A stretch of 50,058 nucleotides of DNA from a virus. A model generated the notes under the pieces. That model did not search any database, was not told where the DNA came from, and saw only the letters and a list, made by a program, of their open reading frames with translations. Positions within the stretch are counted from its first letter, which is position 1; each line of letters starts with the position of its first letter. The translations under genes and the position numbers were made by a program. Positions 30,809 to 38,717 of this stretch are shown piece by piece. The stretch spans positions 1 through 50,058 of the IMG/VR virus record IMGVR_UViG_3300025313_000023; one strand, given 5' to 3'.

Positions 30809-32853
30809 GCCGCACCCCTCAAAAACAAGAAGCGATAGTGCATGAAGACCTCGACGGCCATTGCTTCGCCCAAACTAGCGACCAAAGGCTCAATGGCCCA
30901 TCCTTCCGTGGAGAAGTGCTCCATCAGGAAGTAGAGCCGAGTGCGCTTGCCCAGGTTGCGGAACTCGATCGGCTTATTGAAGCGCGGCCACTCCTCGGAG
31001 GGCGAGATCGTGCTATCGGCATGGTACTGGAACTTCACGGTCCGATTGGCGATGCAGCCGTTGTCGAGTTCCAGGTAGCTCCCGCCACGCAGGGCCGAGC
31101 TACCTCGACTGGAGTCCGTGACCGGATCGTCGACCCCGACGCTACCCTCCTGCACCGGAAAGAGGTACAGCCAAGCCCAGTCAAGGACGGCTGCCGATCC
31201 GCCGGCGCGCTCGGCCAGAAGATGAATGGCGACATTCAATGGCTCGAGCGGATCGTTGGCGTAGACCCGGGAGCGCGGAATCTGGATCAGCCCAAGGTCG
31301 GCGACCTCCAAGCCAAGATCGGCCGACAGGCTGCTGAACTCAAGGATGTCCGTGTGGGGATCGAAGTCCAGTTCCTCTCCGACGAAGACCCTTGCCGTCA
31401 TTGTGACATCGCCAGCCACGCCCCCGACCTGCTGGAAGGCGACGAGGACTCGATACTCGCCGCGGTAGGCCTGGACGACGTCGGTGCCAGTGAACATGAC
31501 CCTCGTTGTCAGGGTGCCGTCCGTGGCGAACGTGGTGCGGGCCTTGGCGCCGCCGGGATAGCCGATGTCCGAGACAGCCGAAGTGTCCGTGCCGTAGGTG
31601 ACGGCCCACGCGCCCGGGTTGTCCTGGTTCCCGGCATTCAGCATCGGCTCGAAGTCGTCGAGATCGACGACACCATCCTCTGAGTCTGACTTGGCCCCGA
31701 TGAGGATCCTCGAGATGTTCGGCTTGTCGGGAGTCTCATCACCCCCGCTCGGCGCCCACATACGGATGCAAGTCAGAGGATAGGTGTCTCCCTCGAGCGA
31801 AGCCGCAGGAACCTCGACGTAGGGCGTCCGCTGGGCATAGATCGTCGCTCCGTTCTTCTGGGGCAGGGTGGTCGTCGAAGTCACGGAGACAATGATGATC
31901 CGGATCCAATAGGCGTTCACGCCGTTGATGACCGTCTTGGCCCAGCCCGTCAGACGGTCGGGGAATAGATTGATGGCGAAGTCTCCGCCGTCCTGACTGG
32001 CGAAGAAGTCATCGTCGTCGATTGCCTCGCCGCCCTCAATGCGGTTGATCGTGTATTCGGTTCCGAGCGTCAGGTCCGTCCAGGCGGCACCGCTCCAATA
32101 CTGGAGCTTGGTGTCCCAGTTCGTCACTGCCCCGATCTTGAGGCCGTAGCAGACGTGCTTGAAGGCGATGTCCGTCGATCCGGCGTAGTGCAGATCACTC
32201 GCCGCCGGCGCGGCGGGCCACAGAGCGGTGCCATCTGCGGCGCTGATCAGGTTGGCGCTGAAGGTCCCTGCGCTATCGTCGAAGGCGAAGACGTGGGTGA
32301 CGTCGCCATCGTCACGGAAGTTGGCGACCCAGACGATCTGAGGTGAGGCGGGGCCGTTGCTCGGACCGAGCGTGATCGCCGGCCGGCCGAGGACGGTCGT
32401 GTCGGTGCTCCCGAGCTGTCCAGGTGGCTTGGTCCGCCAGGGATGCTCACGGACGAGCGTCATTTGAACTGGCGTCAACACATGGCCAGCCCGGGCGGGC
32501 TGATCAAAGACGCTCGGGAAGTCGAGCTGGGATACCTCGCGGACGAACGCATATCGTTCATTGCTCTCGCAGTCGCCTTGCTGGTGGATGTAGACGTGCC
32601 GTGTCCACATCCCAGTCTGCGAGAACTCGTTTGCGCGATTGATGAGTCTCTTGAGACGCTGGATTTTCACTGCCAGCCCATCGGGCGATTGCGCCGCCAG
32701 CGAGAAGCGCCACTGCTCCGTGATGGCAGGCTCGTCCCCAAGCGGGAGCGCGGTGCTCTTCGAGCCGTCTGGCAGGATGCAAAGCGATCGAGGATCGAAC
32801 AGGTCGATTTCCTCGTTGCCGTCGCTCAGGACGAAGACGGGGATCTGGCTCAT
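30805..32853 (-). CDS. Distal tail / tail-tip protein, 682 aa
   Basis: 682 aa. Residues 1-150 (DGNEEIDLFDPRSLCILPDG, PSVFDQPARAGHVLTPVQMTL) resemble a siphovirus distal-tail start. The centre (about 160-370) has a long beta-rich insert with YWSGAAWTDLTLGTEY and a metal-like GGDETPD. A C-terminal part has FNKPIEFRNLGKRTRLYF. It follows the tape measure, the expected place for Dit/tail-tip proteins. Confidence 0.65.
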   Translation of the reverse strand: MSQIPVFVLSDGNEEIDLFDPRSLCILPDGSKSTALPLGDEPAITEQWRFSLAAQSPDGLAVKIQRLKRLINRANEFSQTGMWTRHVYIHQQGDCESNERYAFVREVSQLDFPSVFDQPARAGHVLTPVQMTLVREHPWRTKPPGQLGSTDTTVLGRPAITLGPSNGPASPQIVWVANFRDDGDVTHVFAFDDSAGTFSANLISAADGTALWPAAPAASDLHYAGSTDIAFKHVCYGLKIGAVTNWDTKLQYWSGAAWTDLTLGTEYTINRIEGGEAIDDDDFFASQDGGDFAINLFPDRLTGWAKTVINGVNAYWIRIIIVSVTSTTTLPQKNGATIYAQRTPYVEVPAASLEGDTYPLTCIRMWAPSGGDETPDKPNISRILIGAKSDSEDGVVDLDDFEPMLNAGNQDNPGAWAVTYGTDTSAVSDIGYPGGAKARTTFATDGTLTTRVMFTGTDVVQAYRGEYRVLVAFQQVGGVAGDVTMTARVFVGEELDFDPHTDILEFSSLSADLGLEVADLGLIQIPRSRVYANDPLEPLNVAIHLLAERAGGSAAVLDWAWLYLFPVQEGSVGVDDPVTDSSRGSSALRGGSYLELDNGCIANRTVKFQYHADSTISPSEEWPRFNKPIEFRNLGKRTRLYFLMEHFSTEGWAIEPLVASLGEAMAVEVFMHYRFLFLRGAA

Positions 32854-34403
32854 TGTCTCTGCACTTCTTGTCTCATGGATTCGAGCATGGCGATCCCGTC
32901 AACGTCCCTCGTGATCGTCGGCTGGAAGATGATCGTCTTCGTCTGATAGCTCTGGTTGGCGTTGTTCGTGATGCCAGGACTACCGATCTGCGGCACCATC
33001 TGCTGTGCTGGCGTCTGAATGATCACGCGCTCTCCAGAGGAGGCCCCGAACGTAAATCGGTCGTTGGGATAACCCGGCGGCACCCTCACGTCCAGGCCGT
33101 GCTGGCCCGTCAGCGCGACGAGCGGCGCCCCGATTGTCATCCCCTCCAACTTGCGGGCAAGTTCGATCGCCTTCTTGAGCCTGCCGATGATGTCATCGAT
33201 GTCGCCCCCATACTGCTGGACGAGCTTTCGAGCCGTGCCCCACAGTGGCTTGTCGCCAGCCGCCACTGGTACGGCGGCCGCGGCGATGACCGTATTGTCG
33301 AACTCCTGCCTGAGTTTGCCAGCCTCTTCGGTGACCGGCGTCAGAGCGTCCCGGGCAGCAGTGAAGCTGGCAGGCGCGCCCTCAAGCGGAACACGGCCGA
33401 CGATCTCTCCCGGCTGGGGGCCCTGGATGCTCCCTGCCTGAAGGAGCTTTAGACCCTCTATGCTGGCCACCTGTGATTTGTAGTAATTGTCGCTGGCAGC
33501 CTGAAGGTCGCCAAGGCTTCTCTTGGCTTCGTCAAGCCCCTCAGAGATGTCTCCTCCAGCTGTCTTTACGGTGCCTCCCAATGATCTCATCTGGTCTTCC
33601 CAGGATCCTGTGGGCGCTTCCAGATCGAGGAGGCTAATTCTCAATGCTTCTAATCTGTCCGCTGCGTCTGTCAGGCCCTTCCCCTCTGCGAGATCAAGGG
33701 CCGCCTCGGCTAGGAAGTTAAGGAACATGGCCCCTTGACTGAGTGCCGGGACGGCCTCCAAGCCGACCGTATTCTTCAGGACCGTCCATGAGTCGTTGAG
33801 AGTGTCGAGCTGCAGCCGGAGCGTCTCCGTCTTTTGAATCTCCTCCTCGGTCACGACAAGACCATCACGGACAGCTGCGGCGTTGGCCCTGATCGCGTCT
33901 CCGCCCTCCTGAAGTAGCGGATCGAGGGCGGCCCAGTTGCGTCCGAATATCTTGGCCGCCTGAGCCGCTCTCTCGGTCGGATCCTGTATGGCATTCAGGC
34001 GATCAGCAAGGTCCGCGATGCTATCAACGGATGGGGCAAATCCATTCTTCGTCGCCAGCGCAAGCGCGGTCTCGACGGATCCCATGCTGATGCCGAAGTC
34101 GTCGGCGATCTGGACGATGCGACTGAAGTCTTCAGCCGTCGTTCCAGTGGCCCGGGAGGCATCAAGAATGGACTTGTTGTAGGCGATGAGGGAGCCGACC
34201 GTCTCATCGAAAATCCCTTTGGCTGTCCTGAATGCCTGGCCGACGATTTGCATGGCCGCATTGAAGCCGGTGAAGGCCAGCGCGACCTTCGTTCCAGTGT
34301 CGCCGAAGCCGCTGAGTGCCTTCTTGCTCTTGGCTATGTCGCTCTGGAACTTGGCTGAATCCTTCGCGACCAACTTAACGCCGGTCTCTTTCAGCTCTGC
34401 CAT
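32850..34403 (-). CDS. Tape measure protein
   Basis: 517 aa, Ala-rich and helical at the N-terminus (VAKDSAKFQSDIAKSKKALSG, ALAFTGFNAAMQIVGQAF with a hydrophobic patch), with the ASRATGTTAEDFSRIVQIADDFG motif common in tape measures. It follows the chaperone genes directly. At about 1.5 angstrom per residue it predicts a tail near 75-80 nm, fairly short for a siphovirus. Start overlaps none of its neighbours except the downstream tail gene. Confidence 0.8.
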   Translation of the reverse strand: MAELKETGVKLVAKDSAKFQSDIAKSKKALSGFGDTGTKVALAFTGFNAAMQIVGQAFRTAKGIFDETVGSLIAYNKSILDASRATGTTAEDFSRIVQIADDFGISMGSVETALALATKNGFAPSVDSIADLADRLNAIQDPTERAAQAAKIFGRNWAALDPLLQEGGDAIRANAAAVRDGLVVTEEEIQKTETLRLQLDTLNDSWTVLKNTVGLEAVPALSQGAMFLNFLAEAALDLAEGKGLTDAADRLEALRISLLDLEAPTGSWEDQMRSLGGTVKTAGGDISEGLDEAKRSLGDLQAASDNYYKSQVASIEGLKLLQAGSIQGPQPGEIVGRVPLEGAPASFTAARDALTPVTEEAGKLRQEFDNTVIAAAAVPVAAGDKPLWGTARKLVQQYGGDIDDIIGRLKKAIELARKLEGMTIGAPLVALTGQHGLDVRVPPGYPNDRFTFGASSGERVIIQTPAQQMVPQIGSPGITNNANQSYQTKTIIFQPTITRDVDGIAMLESMRQEVQRQ

Positions 34404-34404
34404 C

Positions 34405-34569
34405 TCACTTCACCCTATCGTGGCGCGCGGCGACGGCCTGCGCGTACATCTGGATGCGGTACGCGGCGATGGTCACGGCCTGATCGCTTCCCTCAAGGTC
34501 CAGGAAAGTATGGAGCGGATAGCCCGCCCATCTTGCAGCGAGCATCCGCTCCATTTCCATCGAGAACAT
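34405..34569 (-). CDS. Second tail-assembly chaperone (possible frameshift product)
   Basis: The clearly protein-like stretch in this frame is the C-terminal 54-75 residues (AFRPLYRGRDLFSWPVPKSG then ERMLAARWAGYPLHTFLDLE, helical, ending VAARHDRVK). The frame has an ATG at 34569 but no good RBS, and the protein-like signal begins before it, near 34640. In lambda-type tails the second chaperone is made by programmed frameshift from the first. Here a +1 (or -2) shift near the end of the 167-aa gene would be needed. Confidence 0.5.
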   Translation of the reverse strand: MFSMEMERMLAARWAGYPLHTFLDLEGSDQAVTIAAYRIQMYAQAVAARHDRVK

Positions 34570-34603
34570 CACGCCCGACTTCGGGACCGGCCAGGAGAAA
34601 AGA

Positions 34604-35107
34604 TCACGGCCTCGGTAGAGTGGCCGGAAAGCGCTCCACCGCGGATGCGATGGATTCCTCCGAGGGCTCGACGCGCTCGAACACCGCCCGCCTGAGCAGG
34701 AGAAGGTCCTCGAGGTCGGGGAGCAGGATCCGGCTGACGTAGACGACCTTGTCCTCCGCCGGCAGAATGACGGGCGGCGTCTGCCTTCCGGCCCATTCTC
34801 GCAGCTCCTCGACCTGGCGGATCCACATCTCGTCTGGGGGAAGCACGACTCCTCGGTCGATGGCGAAGTCGATCGCCAGGAGGCCGATCCGGTAGTCGTA
34901 GTCGAGCATCTCGGCCTGGTAGGCCGGATGCGCGGGATTCGATTCCATGCGCTTCTGGCCGCCATAGTCGATCTCCTGAGTCGGAGGCAGGGGTGCCTTC
35001 GGATGCGTGGCCCGCCAGTCCTGGACGAGGAGAGTCGGGATCCGCCTCACCTGGAGCGTCAGCCCCAGGTGAGGGAACTCTACAGGCCGCAGGTCACTCG
35101 CGCTCAC
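34604..35107 (-). CDS. Tail-assembly chaperone
   Basis: 167 aa, coupled to the tail-tube stop (ATGA). VEFPHLGLTLQVRRIPTLLVQDW and the acidic, helical middle (YDYRIGLLAIDFAIDRGVVL, EMWIRQVEELREWA) fit G-type chaperones, which coat the tape measure during tail assembly. Position between tail tube and tape measure is canonical. Confidence 0.65.
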   Translation of the reverse strand: MSASDLRPVEFPHLGLTLQVRRIPTLLVQDWRATHPKAPLPPTQEIDYGGQKRMESNPAHPAYQAEMLDYDYRIGLLAIDFAIDRGVVLPPDEMWIRQVEELREWAGRQTPPVILPAEDKVVYVSRILLPDLEDLLLLRRAVFERVEPSEESIASAVERFPATLPRP

Positions 35108-36663
35108 AGAACTCCAGCCTTGCCCAGCAGGACCACACCGTCCGTCCCGTTGGCGGCTAGGCCGACGCAGAGGATGTTGTTGGCATCGATCGCCGCTCCG
35201 GCGTGCGGGACGGCGATGCGATTGATGCGGTCCACGACAGGCCAGTTGATGATCCGGCGGCCGCCGCTGTCCTGGCGGGCCCAGTCTGCTCCACCGTTCC
35301 AGGTGCAGAAGATGCGACCGGTCGGGGTCGCATCGTCGTGGACGAAGAAACCGACCTCTTCCGTGGCGAACACGATGTCCCTAACCTGACCGGCGCCTTC
35401 GCCCGAGAAGTGCTTTTCAGTCCAGCTCGCTCCGCCGTTCAGGGTGTAGTAGACCCGGCCGCATCCCACGCCGCATCCGACCCAGATCTCGTCCTTGCTC
35501 TTGACGGCATGCGAGATGATGTCGACAGCTAGGCCGACGGGCGAATCTGTGGTCGTTCCCCAACTCACACCCCGATCAAGGCTGCGGATCACAGTGTCGC
35601 TGGCGCCGACCGAGACGATGACCTCATCCTTGTCGCCGTCGATCCGGAAGAGATTGGATGTGGTCGCGTCGCCGGCGTCCATGACGCTGACGCCCGCCGT
35701 GATGTCCGTCGATCGGTAGATGTATCCGCCCTCGCCGCAGAAAAAGACCTCACGCGGCGAGAGAACGTACATATCAAGCGGGTCCTTGTTGGCGACGAAG
35801 CCAGTCGTGACCTTGGTGAACGTGCCGGGGATGCCAGTGTCGGCGTCGATCACCGCCCAGTAGTAGGCTCCATCGCCGAGGACCACGACCTTGTCGCCCA
35901 CGATGCCGATGGCCAGCGGATCTTCGGTTGCCCCAAGGCCGCTGATATTGACCTGCGACCAGTTCAGGCCGCTGTCCAGCGTGTAGATCAGTTCGGCTGG
36001 AAGACCGGGCGATCCGCCGCCGCTGGACTTCACGATGACATATGCCTTCTGGGTCCCATCGTCGGCCGGGCCGCAGTTGCCGCATTCAACCTCGGAACCG
36101 AAGACGCCGTCGACCGCTTCGTTGTCGACCTGCGTTGAGGCTTCCTCGGAGATGTTGATCGGACCGACGGGATAGATCTTATCCAGCGTGATGGAGATCG
36201 CGTCCTCGACCTGATTGTCATCCGCCCAGGCCGTGCGCGCTCCCATATCGACCTCGGTCGCCTCGGCCAGGCTGTAGATCTCGACCCAGTCGCCCCAGCC
36301 GTTGAGGAAGTCCGATAGGTCTTGGCATTGACCGCTCAGAAGGTAGACGTTGAACGGACATGGAATCTCGCCGAGTTGCCAGGGCAGGGGCCCGTGCTTC
36401 TCGAGGGCATGGAGCGTGGCTGTCGGGAGAGCCGGTGCCGTGACCTTGCGGCCTACGCTACGGAAGGCCTTGATGCGGAATGGATCCGGAACCTGGATGC
36501 TCTCGATGCCGCCCGAGATCGGACGGGTCACGCCATCGAGCATGAGGTACTGCGCATCTAGGCCTGCATATCGAACTGGATTGTTGGGCGCTGGCCCGCC
36601 CGGCTGCAGGAAGAGACGGCGCGCTTGCTGGGTACTGATCACATCGCCTGAAATCTTGGGCAT
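35104..36663 (-). CDS. Tail tube protein fused to Asp-box (BNR-like) propeller
   Basis: 519 aa. Residues 1-180 have the size and place of a major tail tube subunit (LQPGGPAPNNPVRYAGLDAQ, NGWGDWVEIYSLAEATEVDMGAR). The remaining 330 residues contain Asp-box-type motifs S/T-x-D/N-x-G-x-x-W: TLDSGLNW (228-235), SLDRGVSW (361-368), TLNGGASW (407-414), TWNGGADW (454-461), as in sialidase or Ycf48-like beta-propellers. Such a fold would project from the tail. It has a promoter just upstream. That this is the main tube protein is inferred from gene order. Confidence 0.65.
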   Translation of the reverse strand: MPKISGDVISTQQARRLFLQPGGPAPNNPVRYAGLDAQYLMLDGVTRPISGGIESIQVPDPFRIKAFRSVGRKVTAPALPTATLHALEKHGPLPWQLGEIPCPFNVYLLSGQCQDLSDFLNGWGDWVEIYSLAEATEVDMGARTAWADDNQVEDAISITLDKIYPVGPINISEEASTQVDNEAVDGVFGSEVECGNCGPADDGTQKAYVIVKSSGGGSPGLPAELIYTLDSGLNWSQVNISGLGATEDPLAIGIVGDKVVVLGDGAYYWAVIDADTGIPGTFTKVTTGFVANKDPLDMYVLSPREVFFCGEGGYIYRSTDITAGVSVMDAGDATTSNLFRIDGDKDEVIVSVGASDTVIRSLDRGVSWGTTTDSPVGLAVDIISHAVKSKDEIWVGCGVGCGRVYYTLNGGASWTEKHFSGEGAGQVRDIVFATEEVGFFVHDDATPTGRIFCTWNGGADWARQDSGGRRIINWPVVDRINRIAVPHAGAAIDANNILCVGLAANGTDGVVLLGKAGVL

Positions 36664-36696
36664 GATGCCATCCTCCGATGAATGCTGTCAGCGGCG

Positions 36697-36706
36697 ATTA
36701 TACAGC
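36697..36706 (-). promoter_or_regulatory. Promoter element upstream of tail tube gene
   Basis: The 11-mer GCTGTATAATC occurs here (36696-36706, minus strand) and upstream of the major capsid gene (47023-47033). The perfect -10 TATAAT contains the stop codon of the connector gene. No clear -35 is visible. Confidence 0.5.
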
Positions 36707-37990
36707 AACGCCTTCTGCAAGGCGCGTCTGTTTCACGAATTTCCAGGCCATCATCTGCCCTCGCTTCGTTCCGAACGGGCTCAGGAGATCCTCCCTCGCC
36801 ACCAATCCGTAGCTCTCATCATTCGCACCGGCGGTCCTGGCCAGGTCGAACTGCCAATGAGCGATCTGGTGCCGGGCCTGCTCACATGCTGGGAGAATGC
36901 GGCCGAGCTCGGCCGCGGCCAGCCGGGCGACAAGCTGCTTCATCGTCGGACTGACCTGCCCGCCCGACAAGGGATAGCCGCTCAGAACCCGGACCGTCAC
37001 ACGGTCCGGCTCCTTGATGGCGCTCCAGCTCGTCGACTCGGACCAGATGCCAGTCGTCGTGTCAAGGATGGCTTCCCCTGGCGTGACGATTCCAAGCCGG
37101 GAGTCTCGGATGCCGACGCGGGCGACGGCCCGGGCCTCGGCTCCAGGATCGGCGAAGCTATTGGGCGGCGTCGTGACAGCGCAGGTGTTGCAGCAGCACC
37201 ACGTCCCATGCTTGGGGAGCGTCTCCCACAGCAGCGCCGCCTGCGATGTATCGGAGACCACGCCGTCCGGATCGATCCAGAGGCGATAGATGTCCAGCAG
37301 CGTCGGAAACTTCGTCGTGTCGGCCGGATCGATGTCCCCAAGATTCGCTGGCTCATAGAGGACAGGCCGGACGAGGAGCCAGCGTTTTCCCCTGATTGTC
37401 GCCGTCCCGCCGCTAATCGTTACCTTCACTGGTCGGATGCGCCAGCGCTCATCCTCAATGCTCGAGCCGTCGAAGCGTTCGGTCGATGTGAAGTAGACGG
37501 CAATCTCGTCCGGGTCCGTGACAGTCGTGGCCACCGAGACCGTGAAGGTGTCATTGAGACTGTCGCCATCCTCGTCGGAGTAGGTGATGGCCGCGCCGAC
37601 GCTGAGAGCCGTGCGCCGCTGATAGCCGAGTTTCTGGATGTAGCCCTTGCCTAGCTGCAGGCCGATCCGGTGCCAAGGAGCGCGGATGTTCGCCACTCGG
37701 ACATCCGAGAGATCGAAGAAGCGCTGCCAACGCTGAGTGATGACCTCATAGCGGGGGGCGACGTTGTAGCCCAGCCACTCCGCAAGTAGTGCCTCGGCCC
37801 GATCGATGGCCTGCTGGATCTCATCGCGCCCGACCGCATCCACGCCCTGCCATGTGTAGCGGCGAAGTATGTCGTTGCAGCTCGATGTGACTGGCAGGTT
37901 CCCGTTCACAAGGCCGTTAAAGTGCCATGGGTGAAGGCCCATGAGCGCGCGAAAGTCGTCGATCGGGAGAAGTGTCTCTGGGCTGTTCAT
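36698..37990 (-). CDS. Head-tail connector-like protein, 430 aa
   Basis: 430 aa. Opening LLPIDDFRALMGLHPWHFNG with NDILRRYTWQGVDAVGRDEI and a helical AIDRAEALLAEWLGYNVAPRY suits adaptor/neck proteins. The centre is beta-rich and includes a Cys cluster (GTWCCCNTCAV near 265). The C-terminal part (SPTMKQLVARLAAAELGRIL) is helical. It lies between head and tail genes. The precise connector type is not clear. Confidence 0.6.
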   Translation of the reverse strand: MNSPETLLPIDDFRALMGLHPWHFNGLVNGNLPVTSSCNDILRRYTWQGVDAVGRDEIQQAIDRAEALLAEWLGYNVAPRYEVITQRWQRFFDLSDVRVANIRAPWHRIGLQLGKGYIQKLGYQRRTALSVGAAITYSDEDGDSLNDTFTVSVATTVTDPDEIAVYFTSTERFDGSSIEDERWRIRPVKVTISGGTATIRGKRWLLVRPVLYEPANLGDIDPADTTKFPTLLDIYRLWIDPDGVVSDTSQAALLWETLPKHGTWCCCNTCAVTTPPNSFADPGAEARAVARVGIRDSRLGIVTPGEAILDTTTGIWSESTSWSAIKEPDRVTVRVLSGYPLSGGQVSPTMKQLVARLAAAELGRILPACEQARHQIAHWQFDLARTAGANDESYGLVAREDLLSPFGTKRGQMMAWKFVKQTRLAEGVAV

Positions 37991-38232
37991 CTGGCCTTCT
38001 TGTTGTCATGTGATGCACGTCTGGCCGGGGACCATTCGTGCTTCGTCATATCATAGGCGGCACGTCTCTCGTCTGACCATCGATGGGCCGCCTTATCGTA
38101 TGCGATCCGTCGCTTGGATGTCCATTTGTGGTCACTCCCCTCATAGGTGGCCCACCTCTTGACTGACCAAGGTTTGCCCTTTCGGTCCACTAGCGCATAG
38201 ACGATGGATCGCCTTTGGGGTCCGCTAGCCAT
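37987..38232 (-). CDS. Small protein with four WSxxRRxAYD-type repeats
   Basis: 81 aa from ATG 38232. After VYALVDRKGK there are four tandem units of about 16 residues: WSVKRWATYEGSDH, WTSKRRIAYDKAAH, WSDERRAAYDMTKH, WSPARRASHD. Trp and the Arg pair are invariant. Very basic, so probably nucleic-acid binding. The N-terminal VYALVD resembles a GIY start, so it could be a trimmed homing endonuclease that kept only its DNA-binding repeats. Coupled to the connector gene by ATGA. Confidence 0.6.
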   Translation of the reverse strand: MASGPQRRSIVYALVDRKGKPWSVKRWATYEGSDHKWTSKRRIAYDKAAHRWSDERRAAYDMTKHEWSPARRASHDNKKAR

Positions 38233-38518
38233 TGCCAGCTCTATGCGCGACGAGGATCCCGCCGGCGATGCCGCCCCAGACAAGCAGGAAGTCAATCAGC
38301 GGCGGCGCGGCGGATAGGGCGACGATGGCGGCTGGCAACGAGATCCAGAACGAGAGGCATAGCACGCACCGAAGGCCCCGGCCGACCCAGCTATTCTGGT
38401 CGACGCGCTCACGGAGGTTGGCCAGAACATCGAAAGGTCCATCCTCTCTGGCGATGGCGAACGCAAGACGATAGGAGGCGAGCCCAGCGAGGATCAGCCG
38501 CAGTGTCTCAGTCAACAT
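38225..38518 (-). CDS. DUF1360-like membrane protein
   Basis: 97 aa. RLILAGLASYRLAFAIAREDGPFDVLANLRERV followed by GLRCVLCLSFWISLPAAI and a second hydrophobic part is the DUF1360 pattern (CxxC next to SFW). Two membrane spans. It overlaps the repeat protein by 8 bp. Common in phage head-tail regions; function unknown. Confidence 0.65.
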   Translation of the reverse strand: MLTETLRLILAGLASYRLAFAIAREDGPFDVLANLRERVDQNSWVGRGLRCVLCLSFWISLPAAIVALSAAPPLIDFLLVWGGIAGGILVAHRAGNG

Positions 38519-38684
38519 CTGCCTCCTGCCCCCACTCTATCACGACCGGGATCCTGATCTTAGACTGCTCGTAGTCTGAACTGGCATGGAATGGCCAAGT
38601 CGTTAAGAGCCACGTCCGAGTCCTTTCGCTGAACCTCTCTACGCACAGGCCAGCGACATAGAGATGCGGCACCGGCCCGAGCAT
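38508..38684 (-). CDS. Small hypothetical protein, 58 aa
   Basis: ATG 38684 has AGGAG four bases upstream and begins MLGPVPHLYVAGLCVERFSER; an alternative ATG at 38717 directly after the GT stop has no RBS. It ends in IRIPVVIEWGQEADVD, overlapping the DUF1360 start by 11 bp. Function unknown. Confidence 0.5.
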   Translation of the reverse strand: MLGPVPHLYVAGLCVERFSERTRTWLLTTWPFHASSDYEQSKIRIPVVIEWGQEADVD

Positions 38685-38717
38685 AGCGCTCCTATGTGGC
38701 CGATAACAGGGCGGCAT

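Noticed and set aside
34569-34826. 85-residue frame between the two chaperone frames
   Set aside because: This -1 frame lacks protein-like character; the plausible continuation is in the +1 frame.
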